From: JBFAPK01 sp040676675
GTDB lineage: Bacteria > Actinomycetota > Actinomycetes > Mycobacteriales > Micromonosporaceae
DNA length: 64,000 bases
Direction of reading: 5' to 3'
Assembly (NCBI RefSeq): GCF_040676675.1
Contig: NZ_JBFAPK010000031.1
Span: 46,894 to 110,893 of the forward strand
A program made the position numbers and the translations under genes. Below the pieces are notes generated by a model, which saw only the letters and a program-made list of their open reading frames with translations, was not told the DNA's origin and made no database searches. Below, piece by piece: positions 26,523-35,038 of the stretch; the stretch's first letter is position 1; every line of letters begins with the position of its first letter.

Positions 26523-28112
26523 ATGAGTCAGCCAGCCAACCCTCTGCGTCTGGGTACCGGCGCCGGTCGCGGGACCCTGCTCGCCGCGATCCTCGGCAGC
26601 GGGATGGTCTTCCTCGACAGCACGGTCGTCAACGTCGCGCTGCCGCACATCGGACGCGAGCTGAAGGCCAACACCGCCGGCCTACAGTGGACGCTCAACG
26701 GCTACCTGCTGATGCTCGCGGCGTTCGTGCTGCTCGGCGGCGCGCTCGGGGACCGGTTCGGCCGGCGGCGGGTCTTCGTACTCGGGGTGGTCTGGTTCAC
26801 CGCCGCGTCGGTGCTCTGCGGCGTGGCGCAGAACATCGAGTGGCTGATCGGCGCCCGCTTCCTCCAGGGGCTCGGCGGGGCCCTGCTGACCCCCGGCTCG
26901 CTGGCGCTGCTGCAGTCGAGCTTCCACCCCGACGACCGGAGCCGGGCGATCGGTACCTGGTCCGGACTCGCCGGGGTCTCCACCGCGATCGGCCCGTTCG
27001 TCGGCGGGTACCTGATCGACGCGCTCTCCTGGCGGTTCATCTTCCTGCTCAACCTGCCGCTGGCGGTGCTGGTGGTGCTCGCCGCCTACCGCTGGGCGCC
27101 GGAGAGCCGGGCCGCACGCGCCTCCGAGGATCGGGCCGCGCAGGCGCCGGAGGGCCGGGCCGCGCAGCCGCCGGAGGGCGGGGCCGAGGCGCCGGCCGGT
27201 ACGGGCGGGCGGCTCTCCCGGAATCCCCAGTTCGACCTCGCGGGGGCGCTGCTCGGCGCATTCGCCCTGGCCGGAATCACGTTCGCGCTGATCGAGGTGC
27301 GACAGCTCGGCGCGACCGACTACCCGGTGATCATCGCGATCGTGGTCGGGGTGGTCTGCGCCGTCGCGTTCGTGCTGGTCGAGCGGCGGCGGGGGGAGAA
27401 CGCGATGCTGCCCCCGACGCTCTTCGGCAACCGGCTCTTCAGCGTGCTGAACCTCTACACCGTCCTGGTCTACGCGGCCCTGGGCGGGCTCACCTTCTTC
27501 CTCGCGGTGCAGTTGCAGGTCGTCGCCGGGTACTCGGCCCTGCTGACCGGGGTCGCCAACCTGCCGCTGACGATCCTGCTGCTGCTCGGCTCGTCCCGGT
27601 CCGGGGCGCTGGCCAGCAAGATCGGTCCGCGGTTGCAGCTCACGGTCGGCCCGATCTGCTCGGCCGTGGGATTCCTGCTGCTCCGCGGGATCGGCCCGCA
27701 CGCGTCGTACTGGACCGAGGTGCTGCCCGGGGTGACGCTCTTCGGGATCGGCATGACCCTGGTGGTGGCGCCGCTGACGGCGTCCGTACTGGCCGCGGTG
27801 CGGGACCGGTTCGCCGGGGTGGCGAGCGGGGTCAACAACGCCGCCTCCCGGGCCGGTGGCCTGCTCGCCGTGGCCGCGCTGCCGCTGCTGGTCGGCCTCA
27901 CCGGTGCCGGGTACAACGTTCCGGCGCAGCTCGGGGCGGCGTTCCGGTCGGCGATGATCTGGTGCGCCGGGCTGATGCTGGCGGGCGCGGCGCTGGCGGC
28001 GGTGCTGGTGCACCGGCCGCGCCGGGAACCACCGCCGTCGCGGCCGTGCCCGTCGCTGCCGCCACCGGCGTACCCGCCGGAGCCCGAGCAGCAGCACAGC
28101 GGCAGCCGGTAG
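26523..28112 (+). CDS. DHA2-family (EmrB/QacA) MFS drug exporter
   Basis: About 530 residues with 14 predicted helices. DHA2 signatures: MVFLDSTVVNVALPHIGREL, LGDRFGRRRVFVLG, and LTPGSLALLQSSF. Proton-driven export of drugs is expected. A cytoplasmic loop at about residues 195-230 carries a tandem-like Pro/Glu/Ala expansion (PEGRAAQ repeats). ATG 26523 is used; a TTG at 26514 is nearer to GGGAGG (26504) and is an alternative. It is divergent from the HNH nuclease gene. Confidence 0.88.
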   Translation: MSQPANPLRLGTGAGRGTLLAAILGSGMVFLDSTVVNVALPHIGRELKANTAGLQWTLNGYLLMLAAFVLLGGALGDRFGRRRVFVLGVVWFTAASVLCGVAQNIEWLIGARFLQGLGGALLTPGSLALLQSSFHPDDRSRAIGTWSGLAGVSTAIGPFVGGYLIDALSWRFIFLLNLPLAVLVVLAAYRWAPESRAARASEDRAAQAPEGRAAQPPEGGAEAPAGTGGRLSRNPQFDLAGALLGAFALAGITFALIEVRQLGATDYPVIIAIVVGVVCAVAFVLVERRRGENAMLPPTLFGNRLFSVLNLYTVLVYAALGGLTFFLAVQLQVVAGYSALLTGVANLPLTILLLLGSSRSGALASKIGPRLQLTVGPICSAVGFLLLRGIGPHASYWTEVLPGVTLFGIGMTLVVAPLTASVLAAVRDRFAGVASGVNNAASRAGGLLAVAALPLLVGLTGAGYNVPAQLGAAFRSAMIWCAGLMLAGAALAAVLVHRPRREPPPSRPCPSLPPPAYPPEPEQQHSGSR

Positions 28113-28175
28113 CGCGTCACGCGCACGGCCGGGGCGCCGCCCCCGCCACCGGCTCGCGGGAACCACCGCGCCGGG

Positions 28176-29057
28176 TCAGTCGAGGACGGCGAGATCGAGT
28201 TGTCGGAGCCGCGCCGGGTCGGCGATCACGTCGTACCCGGCGATCCTGCTGCCCTCGACGGTGAAGGTGAGCGCGAATAGCAGCCGACCACGGGGGGCCA
28301 CGACGACGCCGACCGCGCCGTCGACGAGCGCGAGTTCGGCGAACCGCGACCTGCCGGCCAGGGCCACCGTCCCGTCCGCCACGGCCCGCGCGCCACGGAC
28401 CTCGGCCGCCGCGCCGGGCGGCAGGGCCGCCGGGTCGGCGCGGCGGACCACGTCGGGCGCCAGCACCGCGAGGATCCCGTCGAGGTCACCGGCGCGCGCG
28501 GCGGCCAGGAAGGCGGAGACGACCCGCCGGTGGCTGGCGACCACGGCCGGCGGGACCGCCGGAACTCCCCGTACCTTGCGGCGCGCGCGGCTGGCGAGCT
28601 TCTTCGCGGCGACCGGCGTGCGCTCCACGATGGGCGCGATCTGCTCGAACGGCACGGCGTACAGGTCGTGCAGCACGAACGCGACCCGCTCGGCGGGCTG
28701 CAACGTGTCCAACACCACCAGGAGCGCGCGGCCGACCGAGTCGGCCAGCAACGCCTCGTCCGCCGGGTCGCCGCCCGCGCCGGCGTGGCGAACCTCGTCG
28801 AACGCCCGCTGGTCGGTCAGGTCTTCCCGCCGGGACCGGCGGGAGCGCAGCGCGTCGAGGCAGAGGCGGGTCACCACGGTCCGCAGCCAGCCGGCGAGGT
28901 TGTCCACATCGTCGGCGTCGACCCGGTCCAGGCGCAGCCAGGCCTCCTGTACGACGTCGTCGGCCTCGCTCAGCGAGCCGAGCATCCGGTAGGCGACGGC
29001 TCGCAACTGGCCGCGCTGCGCCTCGAAACGTTCCGCCAATCCGTCCCGCTCGTCCAC
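28176..29057 (-). CDS. SigJ/ECF41-like sigma factor
   Basis: 293 residues. Region 2 (FEAQRGQLRAVAYRMLGSLS, EADDVVQEAWLRLDR, NLAGWLRTVVTRLCLDALRS) and region 4 (LQPAERVAFVLHDLYAVPFE up to KKLASRARRKVRG), followed by an NTF2/SnoaL-like C-terminal domain (about 175-290). ECF41 factors carry this domain in place of an anti-sigma and usually regulate an adjacent oxidoreductase or carboxymuconolactone decarboxylase gene. Here the divergent neighbour is an FMN-dependent reductase, 74 bp away, the likely target. Confidence 0.88.
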   Translation of the reverse strand: MDERDGLAERFEAQRGQLRAVAYRMLGSLSEADDVVQEAWLRLDRVDADDVDNLAGWLRTVVTRLCLDALRSRRSRREDLTDQRAFDEVRHAGAGGDPADEALLADSVGRALLVVLDTLQPAERVAFVLHDLYAVPFEQIAPIVERTPVAAKKLASRARRKVRGVPAVPPAVVASHRRVVSAFLAAARAGDLDGILAVLAPDVVRRADPAALPPGAAAEVRGARAVADGTVALAGRSRFAELALVDGAVGVVVAPRGRLLFALTFTVEGSRIAGYDVIADPARLRQLDLAVLD

Positions 29058-29131
29058 CGGTCACCTTTCCTCGCCGTGCCGCGTCACCTGTCCTGACGGA
29101 CGCAACCCAGCCAAGGTGACAGGAGATCCCC

Positions 29132-29842
29132 GTGACGTCGTTGCTGCATCTGGACGCGGGTGCCAACCGGTCCAGCGAGTCGGTCAGCAGGCAGTTGACC
29201 GCGTTGTTCGCGGACACCTGGCGGGCGAGGCACCCCGCCGGCCGGTACCGCTACCGGGACCTGGCCGCCGACCCGGTGCCGCCGCTGGAGACCGCCTACT
29301 GCACGTTGGGCCGGCGGGTGGAGCGACACGGTCCGACCCCGCCGGCCCGGGTGCACGAACTGATCAGCAGCCCGGCCGAGGGACGGCAGTGGGCACTGAC
29401 CCAACCACTGATCACCGAACTGCTGGCGGCCGAGACCGTGCTGATCGGCGCCCCGATGTACAACTACTCGGTACCGGCGTCGCTCAAGGCGTGGATCGAC
29501 CGGGTGAGCTTCCCCGAGGCGTTCACCGACCCGGAAACCGGGGGCAGCCTGCTGCGCGGTACCCGGGTGGTGGTCGTCGCCGCGCGGGGTGGCGCCTACG
29601 GCCCGGGCACCCCGAGAGAGTCCTGGGACTTCCAGACCCCCTACCTGCGCGCCTACTTCGCCGACCGGGGAGTGGCCGAGGAGCACATGCGTTTCGTCAG
29701 CGCCGAGCTGACCCTGGCCGGCCTGGTCCCGCACCTGGCCCAGCTCCGGCCGATGGCCGCCGATTCGCTGGCCACGGCGCGGGCGGAGGTGATCGCGTTG
29801 GCGAGCGCCCCGGCGCAGGCGGTGAGCCCGGCGAGTTCGTGA
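29132..29842 (+). CDS. FMN-dependent NADH:quinone/azo reductase (flavodoxin-like fold)
   Basis: 236 residues from GTG 29132 with AGGAGA upstream. AcpD/azoreductase pattern: phosphate-binding SLLHLDAGANRSSESVS, APMYNYSVPASLKAWIDRV (FMN and NAD(P)H site), VVVAARGGAYGPGTP. It reduces quinones or azo compounds by two electrons. Divergent from an ECF41-like sigma factor that probably induces it under thiol or quinone stress. Confidence 0.88.
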   Translation: MTSLLHLDAGANRSSESVSRQLTALFADTWRARHPAGRYRYRDLAADPVPPLETAYCTLGRRVERHGPTPPARVHELISSPAEGRQWALTQPLITELLAAETVLIGAPMYNYSVPASLKAWIDRVSFPEAFTDPETGGSLLRGTRVVVVAARGGAYGPGTPRESWDFQTPYLRAYFADRGVAEEHMRFVSAELTLAGLVPHLAQLRPMAADSLATARAEVIALASAPAQAVSPASS

Positions 29843-29873
29843 CACCGGGGGGCGTGACCCCCGGCGGCCGGCA

Positions 29874-29898
29874 GGCCCCGCCCGGACCGGGCGGGGCC
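29874..29898. terminator. bidirectional hairpin between reductase and leuA
   Basis: GGCCCCGCCC (29874-29883), loop GGACC, exact complement at 29889-29898, between two convergent genes. Confidence 0.75.
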
Positions 29899-29919
29899 AC
29901 CGGAGGTGCGGGCCGCCGG

Positions 29920-31725
29920 CTACCGGCGGGCGCGGTTGACCGCGCTGGTCACCGCCTTGATCGAGGCGGTGACGATGTTCGCGTCCAGCCCGACGCCCCA
30001 GACCGTACGGTCGTCGACCTCGCACTCCACGTACGCGGCAGCCTGCGCGTCGCCACCCGAGGACATCGCGTGCTCGTGGTAGTCCAGCACCCGTACGTGC
30101 ACGCCGACCTGGGCCAGCGCGTTCACGTACGCGTCGATCGGGCCGTTGCCCACGGCGGCGAGCGTACGGATCTCGCCGGCGAAGCGGACGTGCGTGTCGA
30201 TCTCGACCTTGCCGTCCACCGTGCCGGTGCTGTAGCCGACCATGGTCAGCGCCCGGTTCGCCTGGTGCTCGACCAGGTACTGGCTCGCGAAGATCTCCCA
30301 CATTCGGGCCGGCTCGACCTCGCCGCCGGAGTGGTCGGTGACCTCCTGGACGACCCCGGAGAACTCGATCTGGAGCCGGCGCGGCAGGTCCAGGCTGTGC
30401 TCGGTCTTCATGACGTACGCCACGCCGCCCTTGCCGGACTGCGAGTTGACCCGGATCACCGCCTCGTACGTGCGGCCGAGGTCCTTCGGGTCGATCGGCA
30501 GGTACGGGACCTCCCAGGGCTGCTGGTCGATCGGTACGCCGGCGGCGCGGGCGGCCGCGTCGAGCGCCGCGAAGCCCTTGTTGATGGCGTCCTGGTGCGA
30601 GCCGGAGAACGCCGTGTAGACCAGGTCGCCCGCGTACGGGTGCCGCTCGTGCACCGGCAGTTGGTTGCAGTACTCGACGGCGCGCTTGATCTCGTCGATG
30701 TTCGAGAAGTCGATCTGCGGGTCGATGCCCTGGGAGAAGAGGTTCAGCCCCAGGGTGACCAGGTCGACGTTGCCGGTCCGCTCGCCGTTGCCGAAGAGGC
30801 AGCCCTCGATCCGGTCGGCGCCGGCCAGCACGCCCAGCTCGGCGGCGGCGACCGCGGTGCCGCGGTCGTTGTGCGGGTGCAGCGAGAGCACCACCGAGTC
30901 GCGGCGGGGCAGGTGCCGGTGCATCCACTCGATCGAGTCGGCGTAGACGTTCGGGCTGGCCATCTCCACGGTCGCCGGCAGGTTGATGATCAGCGGGCGG
31001 TCCGGCGTCGGGTCGATCACGTCGATCACCGCGCTGCAGATCTCCAGCGCGTACTCCAGCTCGGTGCCGGTGTACGACTCCGGCGAGTACTCGTAGTAGA
31101 TCTCGGCGTCCGGCGTGTGGATCTCGGCGTACTTCTGGCAGAGCCGGGCGCCCTGGGTGGCGATGTCGGTGATGCCGGCGCGGTCCAGGCCGAAGACCAC
31201 CCGGCGCTGGAGCGTGGAGGTCGAGTTGTAGAAGTGCACGATCGCCCGCTTGGCGCCGCGCAGCGACTCGAAGGTCCGGTCGATCAGGTGTTCCCGGCAC
31301 TGGACCAGCACCTGGATGGTGACGTCCTCCGGGATCAGGTCCTGCTCGATCAGCTGCCGGACGAAGTCGTAGTCGGTCTGGCTCGCCGCCGGGAAACCGA
31401 CCTCGATCTCCTTGTAGCCCATCTGCACCAGCAGCTGGAACATCCGGCGCTTGCGCTCCGGCGACATCGGGTCGATCAGGGCCTGGTTGCCGTCGCGCAG
31501 GTCCACCGCGCACCAGCGCGGGGCGGCCTCGACGCGGCGGGTCGGCCAGCTGCGGTCGGGCAGGTCGACCGGGAACTGCCGGTGGTACGCCTGGTAGCGC
31601 TGGTACGGCATGCGGCTGGGGCGCTGCCGGGCGATCGGGTCGGCGCCGGCGGTGGTCGTGGTGGTGGTGTCGGCGGTCCGGGTGGCGGGCGCGCCTTCGG
31701 CGATGGTGGTGGCTGGTTCAGCCAT
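29920..31725 (-). CDS. leuA: 2-isopropylmalate synthase
   Basis: 601 residues, the long actinomycete form. It condenses acetyl-CoA with 2-oxoisovalerate, the first committed step to leucine. A Thr-rich N-terminal extension (about 1-30) precedes the TIM barrel: WCAVDLRDGNQALIDPM (catalytic/metal region), LHPHNDRGTAVAAAEL (metal His pair), and GNGERTGNVDLVTLGLNL. The C-terminal regulatory domain (about 460-595) that binds leucine is present. GGGAG precedes ATG 31725. A leucine-rich leader peptide gene lies about 170 bp upstream, so expression is probably attenuated by leucine supply. Confidence 0.96.
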   Translation of the reverse strand: MAEPATTIAEGAPATRTADTTTTTTAGADPIARQRPSRMPYQRYQAYHRQFPVDLPDRSWPTRRVEAAPRWCAVDLRDGNQALIDPMSPERKRRMFQLLVQMGYKEIEVGFPAASQTDYDFVRQLIEQDLIPEDVTIQVLVQCREHLIDRTFESLRGAKRAIVHFYNSTSTLQRRVVFGLDRAGITDIATQGARLCQKYAEIHTPDAEIYYEYSPESYTGTELEYALEICSAVIDVIDPTPDRPLIINLPATVEMASPNVYADSIEWMHRHLPRRDSVVLSLHPHNDRGTAVAAAELGVLAGADRIEGCLFGNGERTGNVDLVTLGLNLFSQGIDPQIDFSNIDEIKRAVEYCNQLPVHERHPYAGDLVYTAFSGSHQDAINKGFAALDAAARAAGVPIDQQPWEVPYLPIDPKDLGRTYEAVIRVNSQSGKGGVAYVMKTEHSLDLPRRLQIEFSGVVQEVTDHSGGEVEPARMWEIFASQYLVEHQANRALTMVGYSTGTVDGKVEIDTHVRFAGEIRTLAAVGNGPIDAYVNALAQVGVHVRVLDYHEHAMSSGGDAQAAAYVECEVDDRTVWGVGLDANIVTASIKAVTSAVNRARR

Positions 31726-31751
31726 GACGGATTGCTCCCGAGGTCATGTGG

Positions 31752-31781
31752 CGTCAGCGGGCCCGAGAATGGCGGCTGACG
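31752..31781 (-). promoter_or_regulatory. hairpin in the leuA leader
   Basis: CGTCAGC (31752-31758) and GCTGACG (31775-31781) pair in the transcript between the leader peptide and leuA, about 27 bp before the start. I take this as one arm of the attenuation/anti-attenuation structure; a full alternative fold could not be computed here. Confidence 0.4.
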
Positions 31782-31897
31782 TGGGCTCTTCTGGTGGGTC
31801 GGGCGGCTGGTGGTCGGGCGGCGCCGCTGTCGACCGACGATGGGTCACGACCGGCTGCTCGACCGATGGATGAGGTGGCTGCTCCGGACGGCGCGCG

Positions 31898-31966
31898 TCA
31901 ACTCCGCGACGAGGTGCCGGCCTGATGGGCCTCGCCGCGGCGACGAAGGAGAAGCGCCTGCCACAT
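31898..31966 (-). CDS. leuL: leuA leader peptide (22 codons, tandem Leu)
   Basis: A short open frame with a good site (AGGAG five bases ahead) and ATG 31966. The peptide starts MWQALLLRRR and ends SSRS before TGA at 31898-31900. Three consecutive leucine codons are CTT-CTC-CTT; CTT is rare in this genome, so the ribosome would stall when charged leucyl-tRNA is scarce. It lies in the roughly 310-bp stretch before leuA that holds no other gene. This is the standard actinomycete leader-peptide control of leucine synthesis. Confidence 0.85.
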   Translation of the reverse strand: MWQALLLRRRGEAHQAGTSSRS

Positions 31967-32037
31967 GACTCCTGTGACCCTAGGTGATGTTCGCCGAGCC
32001 TGCCAAAGTATCGTCCAAGTTTTGGGATGTCCGCTGG

Positions 32038-32571
32038 TCAGCGCAGCATCAGTTCGGCCAGCGGGCGGCGGCTGCGCAGCGCGGTCTCCCGGCGCCGCAG
32101 GTCCTCCGGCAGCGAGCGCGGGTCGCCGAGCCGCCCGATCGCGACCACGATGTGCGGCTGCACCTCGGCCGGCAGCTCCAGTTCGTCGCGCAGCCCCGCG
32201 GCGTCGAACCCGGCCATCTGGTGCACGTGCAGCCGCAGCGCGGTGGCCTGGATGGTGAGATGCGCCACGGCCTGTCCGAGGTCGTACGCGGCCCGGGTCG
32301 CCGGGTCGGTCACGGTGTGCGCGGCCACCAGCAGCGCGGACGCCCGCCCGGCCCAGCGCCGGTTCTGGCTGGAGAGATTCGCGAAGATCCGCTTGTACGT
32401 CTCGTCGCCCCGGCGGCCCACCAGGAAGCGCCAGGGCTGGGTGTTGCCGATCGACGGCGCCCAGCGGGCGGCCTCCAGCAGCGAGGTCAGCTGGTCGCGG
32501 GTCAGCTCCACACCGGGGTCGAACGCCAGCGGGCTCCATCGGTCCGCGAGCAACGGGGATAACTCGGCCAT
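32038..32571 (-). CDS. nitroreductase-family oxidoreductase
   Basis: 177 residues from ATG 32571 (a GTG at 32619 would add 16). FMN-binding nitroreductase fold: LLADRWSPLAFDPG (Arg/Ser FMN contacts), LLEAARWAPSIGNTQPWRFL (the classic helix and WRF motif), DLGQAVAHLTIQATAL and IVVAIGRLGDPRSLPE near the C terminus. Reduces nitroaromatics, quinones or similar with NAD(P)H. It sits upstream of leuL on the same strand but the leader has its own signals, so it is probably a separate unit. Confidence 0.85.
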   Translation of the reverse strand: MAELSPLLADRWSPLAFDPGVELTRDQLTSLLEAARWAPSIGNTQPWRFLVGRRGDETYKRIFANLSSQNRRWAGRASALLVAAHTVTDPATRAAYDLGQAVAHLTIQATALRLHVHQMAGFDAAGLRDELELPAEVQPHIVVAIGRLGDPRSLPEDLRRRETALRSRRPLAELMLR

Positions 32572-32740
32572 GCCGCCGAGTGTGCCGTACCGGACATGGT
32601 GTGCGACCACCGGGGTCACTTCTCGTGTTCGAACGCACCCGCAACGTGAGTAGATCGTCGGCTTCCCGGGCCCGTCCGCCTCGGCCTGTTTCCCGCCCGT
32701 CCCGGCCCGGTTCCGTGCGGTCCTGGTTGCGGGCCCCGCG

Positions 32741-33553
32741 TCAGTTGCCGGTGCTGGTTGAGGGGGAGAGCCCGGCCGTCGGCGTCGGCGGGGCCGTCAT
32801 GCCCAGCGCCTCACCGCCGGTCACCGGCCCGGGCAGCGTGATCGTGGGCGGCGCCGCGGCGGGCGTACCGACCAGCAGCAGCGTGCCCAGCGCGAGCCGC
32901 GCCGCGGTGAGCGTGCCGTCCTGGTCGTAGCAGTAGATCCCGACGTCCAGCGGGGCGCTCAGCGACGCCGAGGTGGAGTCGACCGAGAAGCAGGTCCCCC
33001 GGGCGCCGGGCAGGGTGCGGGCGGGCGAGACGGAGAGCGGCGCCTGCCGGTCGGTCAGCACCCCGAGCCAGTCGGTGAAGAGGTGCTGCACCCGCGGATC
33101 GACCCGGCTCGCGGGCTGCTGGTCCGGCGCGGCCACCCGTACGCAGGTGGGTGGCTCGGGGCGCTGGGTGGAGGTCAGCGCGCACTGGAAGACGCCGTCG
33201 TGGGTCTGTGCCATGGCGACGTCGGCGGTGCCGCCGAGCGCGCCGCCCGGGATGTCGACGCGCCAGGTGCCGTCGGCGGCGGCGGTGAGGGTGACGGTGC
33301 GCTCGGCCCGGCCCTCCGTCGTGAGCCGGTAGCTCGCCACCAGGTGCCGGTCCTCGGCGGCGGCCGCGAGGGCGGCCAGCCGGTCCCGCGCCGCGTCCAC
33401 CTGTTCCCCGCCCGTCGGCGGCGGGCTGTCGGACGGCGTCGGGTCCGGCGGGGAGCCGGAGTCACAGGAGGTGACCAGCAGCGGTACGGCGAGTGCCAGC
33501 GCGCCGAGCAGGCCGTGGCGGGCGGCGGAGAGGAGGGCGGCACCGGGTCGCAC
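32741..33553 (-). CDS. secreted lipoprotein of unknown function
   Basis: 270 residues. Signal peptide with lipobox LVTSC, then a Pro/Ser-rich linker (SGSPPDPTPSDSPPPTGG) and a soluble domain of about 200 residues with three or four Cys (VFQCAL, PPTCVRV, GTCFSV, IYCYDQDG), likely disulfide-bonded. The layout (helical start with RDRLAALAAAAEDRHLVASY, beta strands after) resembles actinomycete lipoproteins that bind lipids or carbohydrate, but no family is recognised. Divergent from ask. Confidence 0.75.
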   Translation of the reverse strand: MRPGAALLSAARHGLLGALALAVPLLVTSCDSGSPPDPTPSDSPPPTGGEQVDAARDRLAALAAAAEDRHLVASYRLTTEGRAERTVTLTAAADGTWRVDIPGGALGGTADVAMAQTHDGVFQCALTSTQRPEPPTCVRVAAPDQQPASRVDPRVQHLFTDWLGVLTDRQAPLSVSPARTLPGARGTCFSVDSTSASLSAPLDVGIYCYDQDGTLTAARLALGTLLLVGTPAAAPPTITLPGPVTGGEALGMTAPPTPTAGLSPSTSTGN

Positions 33554-33751
33554 CGTGCCATTGTGGTCGTGACCGGCTCCACCGCTCGGTCAGCGCGGTA
33601 CCGCCCGGCGTGTCGCGGCCGGGCCGGATGATGGGATCGCCTGCCCGTGCCCCGGTGGGCGGCGGATACCCTGAATGCGTCTCACGCGGCGCCGCCGGCT
33701 TCGTTCCGGCGGCGTCGGCACGCTGGCAGGTGGCGGAGGGAGTGGCCGGTC

Positions 33752-35032
33752 GTGGCGCTGGTGGTGCAGAAGTACGGGGGCTCCTCGGTCGCCGACGCGG
33801 AGCGGATCAAGCGGGTGGCCGAGCGGATCGTGGCGGCCCGCAAGTCCGGCGACGACGTCGTCGTCGTCGTCTCCGCGATGGGCGACACCACCGACGAGCT
33901 GCTCGACCTGGCCCACCAGGTGAGCCCGCTGCCCGCCGGCCGGGAGCTGGACATGCTGCTCACCGCGGGCGAGCGGATCTCGATGGCGCTGCTGGCCATG
34001 GCGATCCACAACCTCGGTTACGAGGCCCGCTCGTACACCGGTTCCCAGGCCGGAGTGCTCACCACCTCGGTGCACGGGCGGGCGCGGATCATCGACGTCA
34101 CCCCGGGCCGGCTGCAGGGCGCGCTGGACGAGGGCGCGGTCGCCATCGTCGCCGGCTTCCAGGGCGTCTCCCAGGACACGAAGGACGTCACCACGCTCGG
34201 GCGGGGCGGTTCCGACACCACGGCGGTCGCGCTGGCCGCGGCGCTGGGCGCCGACGTCTGCGAGATCTACACGGACGTGGACGGGGTCTTCACCGCCGAC
34301 CCGCGGATCGTGCCGAACGCGCGCCACATCAAGCAGATCACGTACGAGGAGATGCTCGAACTGGCCGCCTGCGGCGCGAAGGTGCTGCACTTGCGCAGCG
34401 TGGAATACGCCCGGCGAGCCGGTTTGCCGATCCACGTCCGCTCGTCATACTCGACCAACACCGGCACCATGGTCACCGGATCGATGGAGGAACTCTCCGT
34501 GGAGCAAGCACTGATCACCGGGGTCGCGCACGACCGGAGCGAGGCGAAGATCACCATCGTCGGCGTACCGGACGAGCCCGGCGCGGCGGCGCGGATCTTC
34601 GAGACGGTCGCCGGCGCCGAGATCAACATCGACATGATCGTGCAGAACGTCTCGACCGGCGTCACCGGCCCCGAGCGCGCCGGACGTACCGACATCTCGT
34701 TCACGCTGCCCAAGGCCGACGGCTCGACCGCGATGGCGGCGCTGAGCAAGATCCAGGAGGGGATCGGCTTCGACGGCCTCCTCTTCGACGACCACGTCGG
34801 CAAGGTCTCCCTCATCGGCGCCGGGATGCGTTCCCACCCCGGCGTGGCGGCCAACTTCTTCGCGGCCCTCGGCGCGGCCGGGGTGAACATCGAGATGATC
34901 TCGACCTCCGAGATCCGCGTCTCCGTCGTCTGCCGCGACACCGACCTGGACAAGGCCGTCCGGGCCGTGCACGAAGCCTTCGACCTCGGCGGTGCCGAAG
35001 AGGCCGTCGTGTACGCCGGAACCGGGAGGTAG
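33752..35032 (+). CDS. ask: aspartate kinase (alpha and beta subunits)
   Basis: 426 residues from GTG 33752, with GGAGGGAG upstream. Kinase domain (about 1-245): ALVVQKYGGSSVADAERIKR (ATP/Asp site), LGRGGSDTTAVALAAALGA, EIYTDVDGVFTADPR. Two ACT domains follow (about 265-330 and 345-415) that bind lysine and threonine for feedback control. First step of the Lys/Thr/Met/DAP pathway. An internal GTG at 34499 with its own GGAGG site gives the separate beta subunit, as in Corynebacterium. The asd gene follows after 6 bp. Confidence 0.96.
   Translation: MALVVQKYGGSSVADAERIKRVAERIVAARKSGDDVVVVVSAMGDTTDELLDLAHQVSPLPAGRELDMLLTAGERISMALLAMAIHNLGYEARSYTGSQAGVLTTSVHGRARIIDVTPGRLQGALDEGAVAIVAGFQGVSQDTKDVTTLGRGGSDTTAVALAAALGADVCEIYTDVDGVFTADPRIVPNARHIKQITYEEMLELAACGAKVLHLRSVEYARRAGLPIHVRSSYSTNTGTMVTGSMEELSVEQALITGVAHDRSEAKITIVGVPDEPGAAARIFETVAGAEINIDMIVQNVSTGVTGPERAGRTDISFTLPKADGSTAMAALSKIQEGIGFDGLLFDDHVGKVSLIGAGMRSHPGVAANFFAALGAAGVNIEMISTSEIRVSVVCRDTDLDKAVRAVHEAFDLGGAEEAVVYAGTGR
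34486..34501 (+). promoter_or_regulatory. internal ribosome-binding site and start for the aspartokinase beta subunit
   Basis: GGAGG at 34486-34490, eight bases, then GTG 34499-34501 in the same frame (codon 250). Product would be about 176 residues beginning with the VEQALITGVAHD segment, i.e. both ACT domains. Overlapping alpha/beta genes are established for corynebacterial and related lysC/ask. Confidence 0.7.
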
Positions 35033-35038
35033 CCCGCC

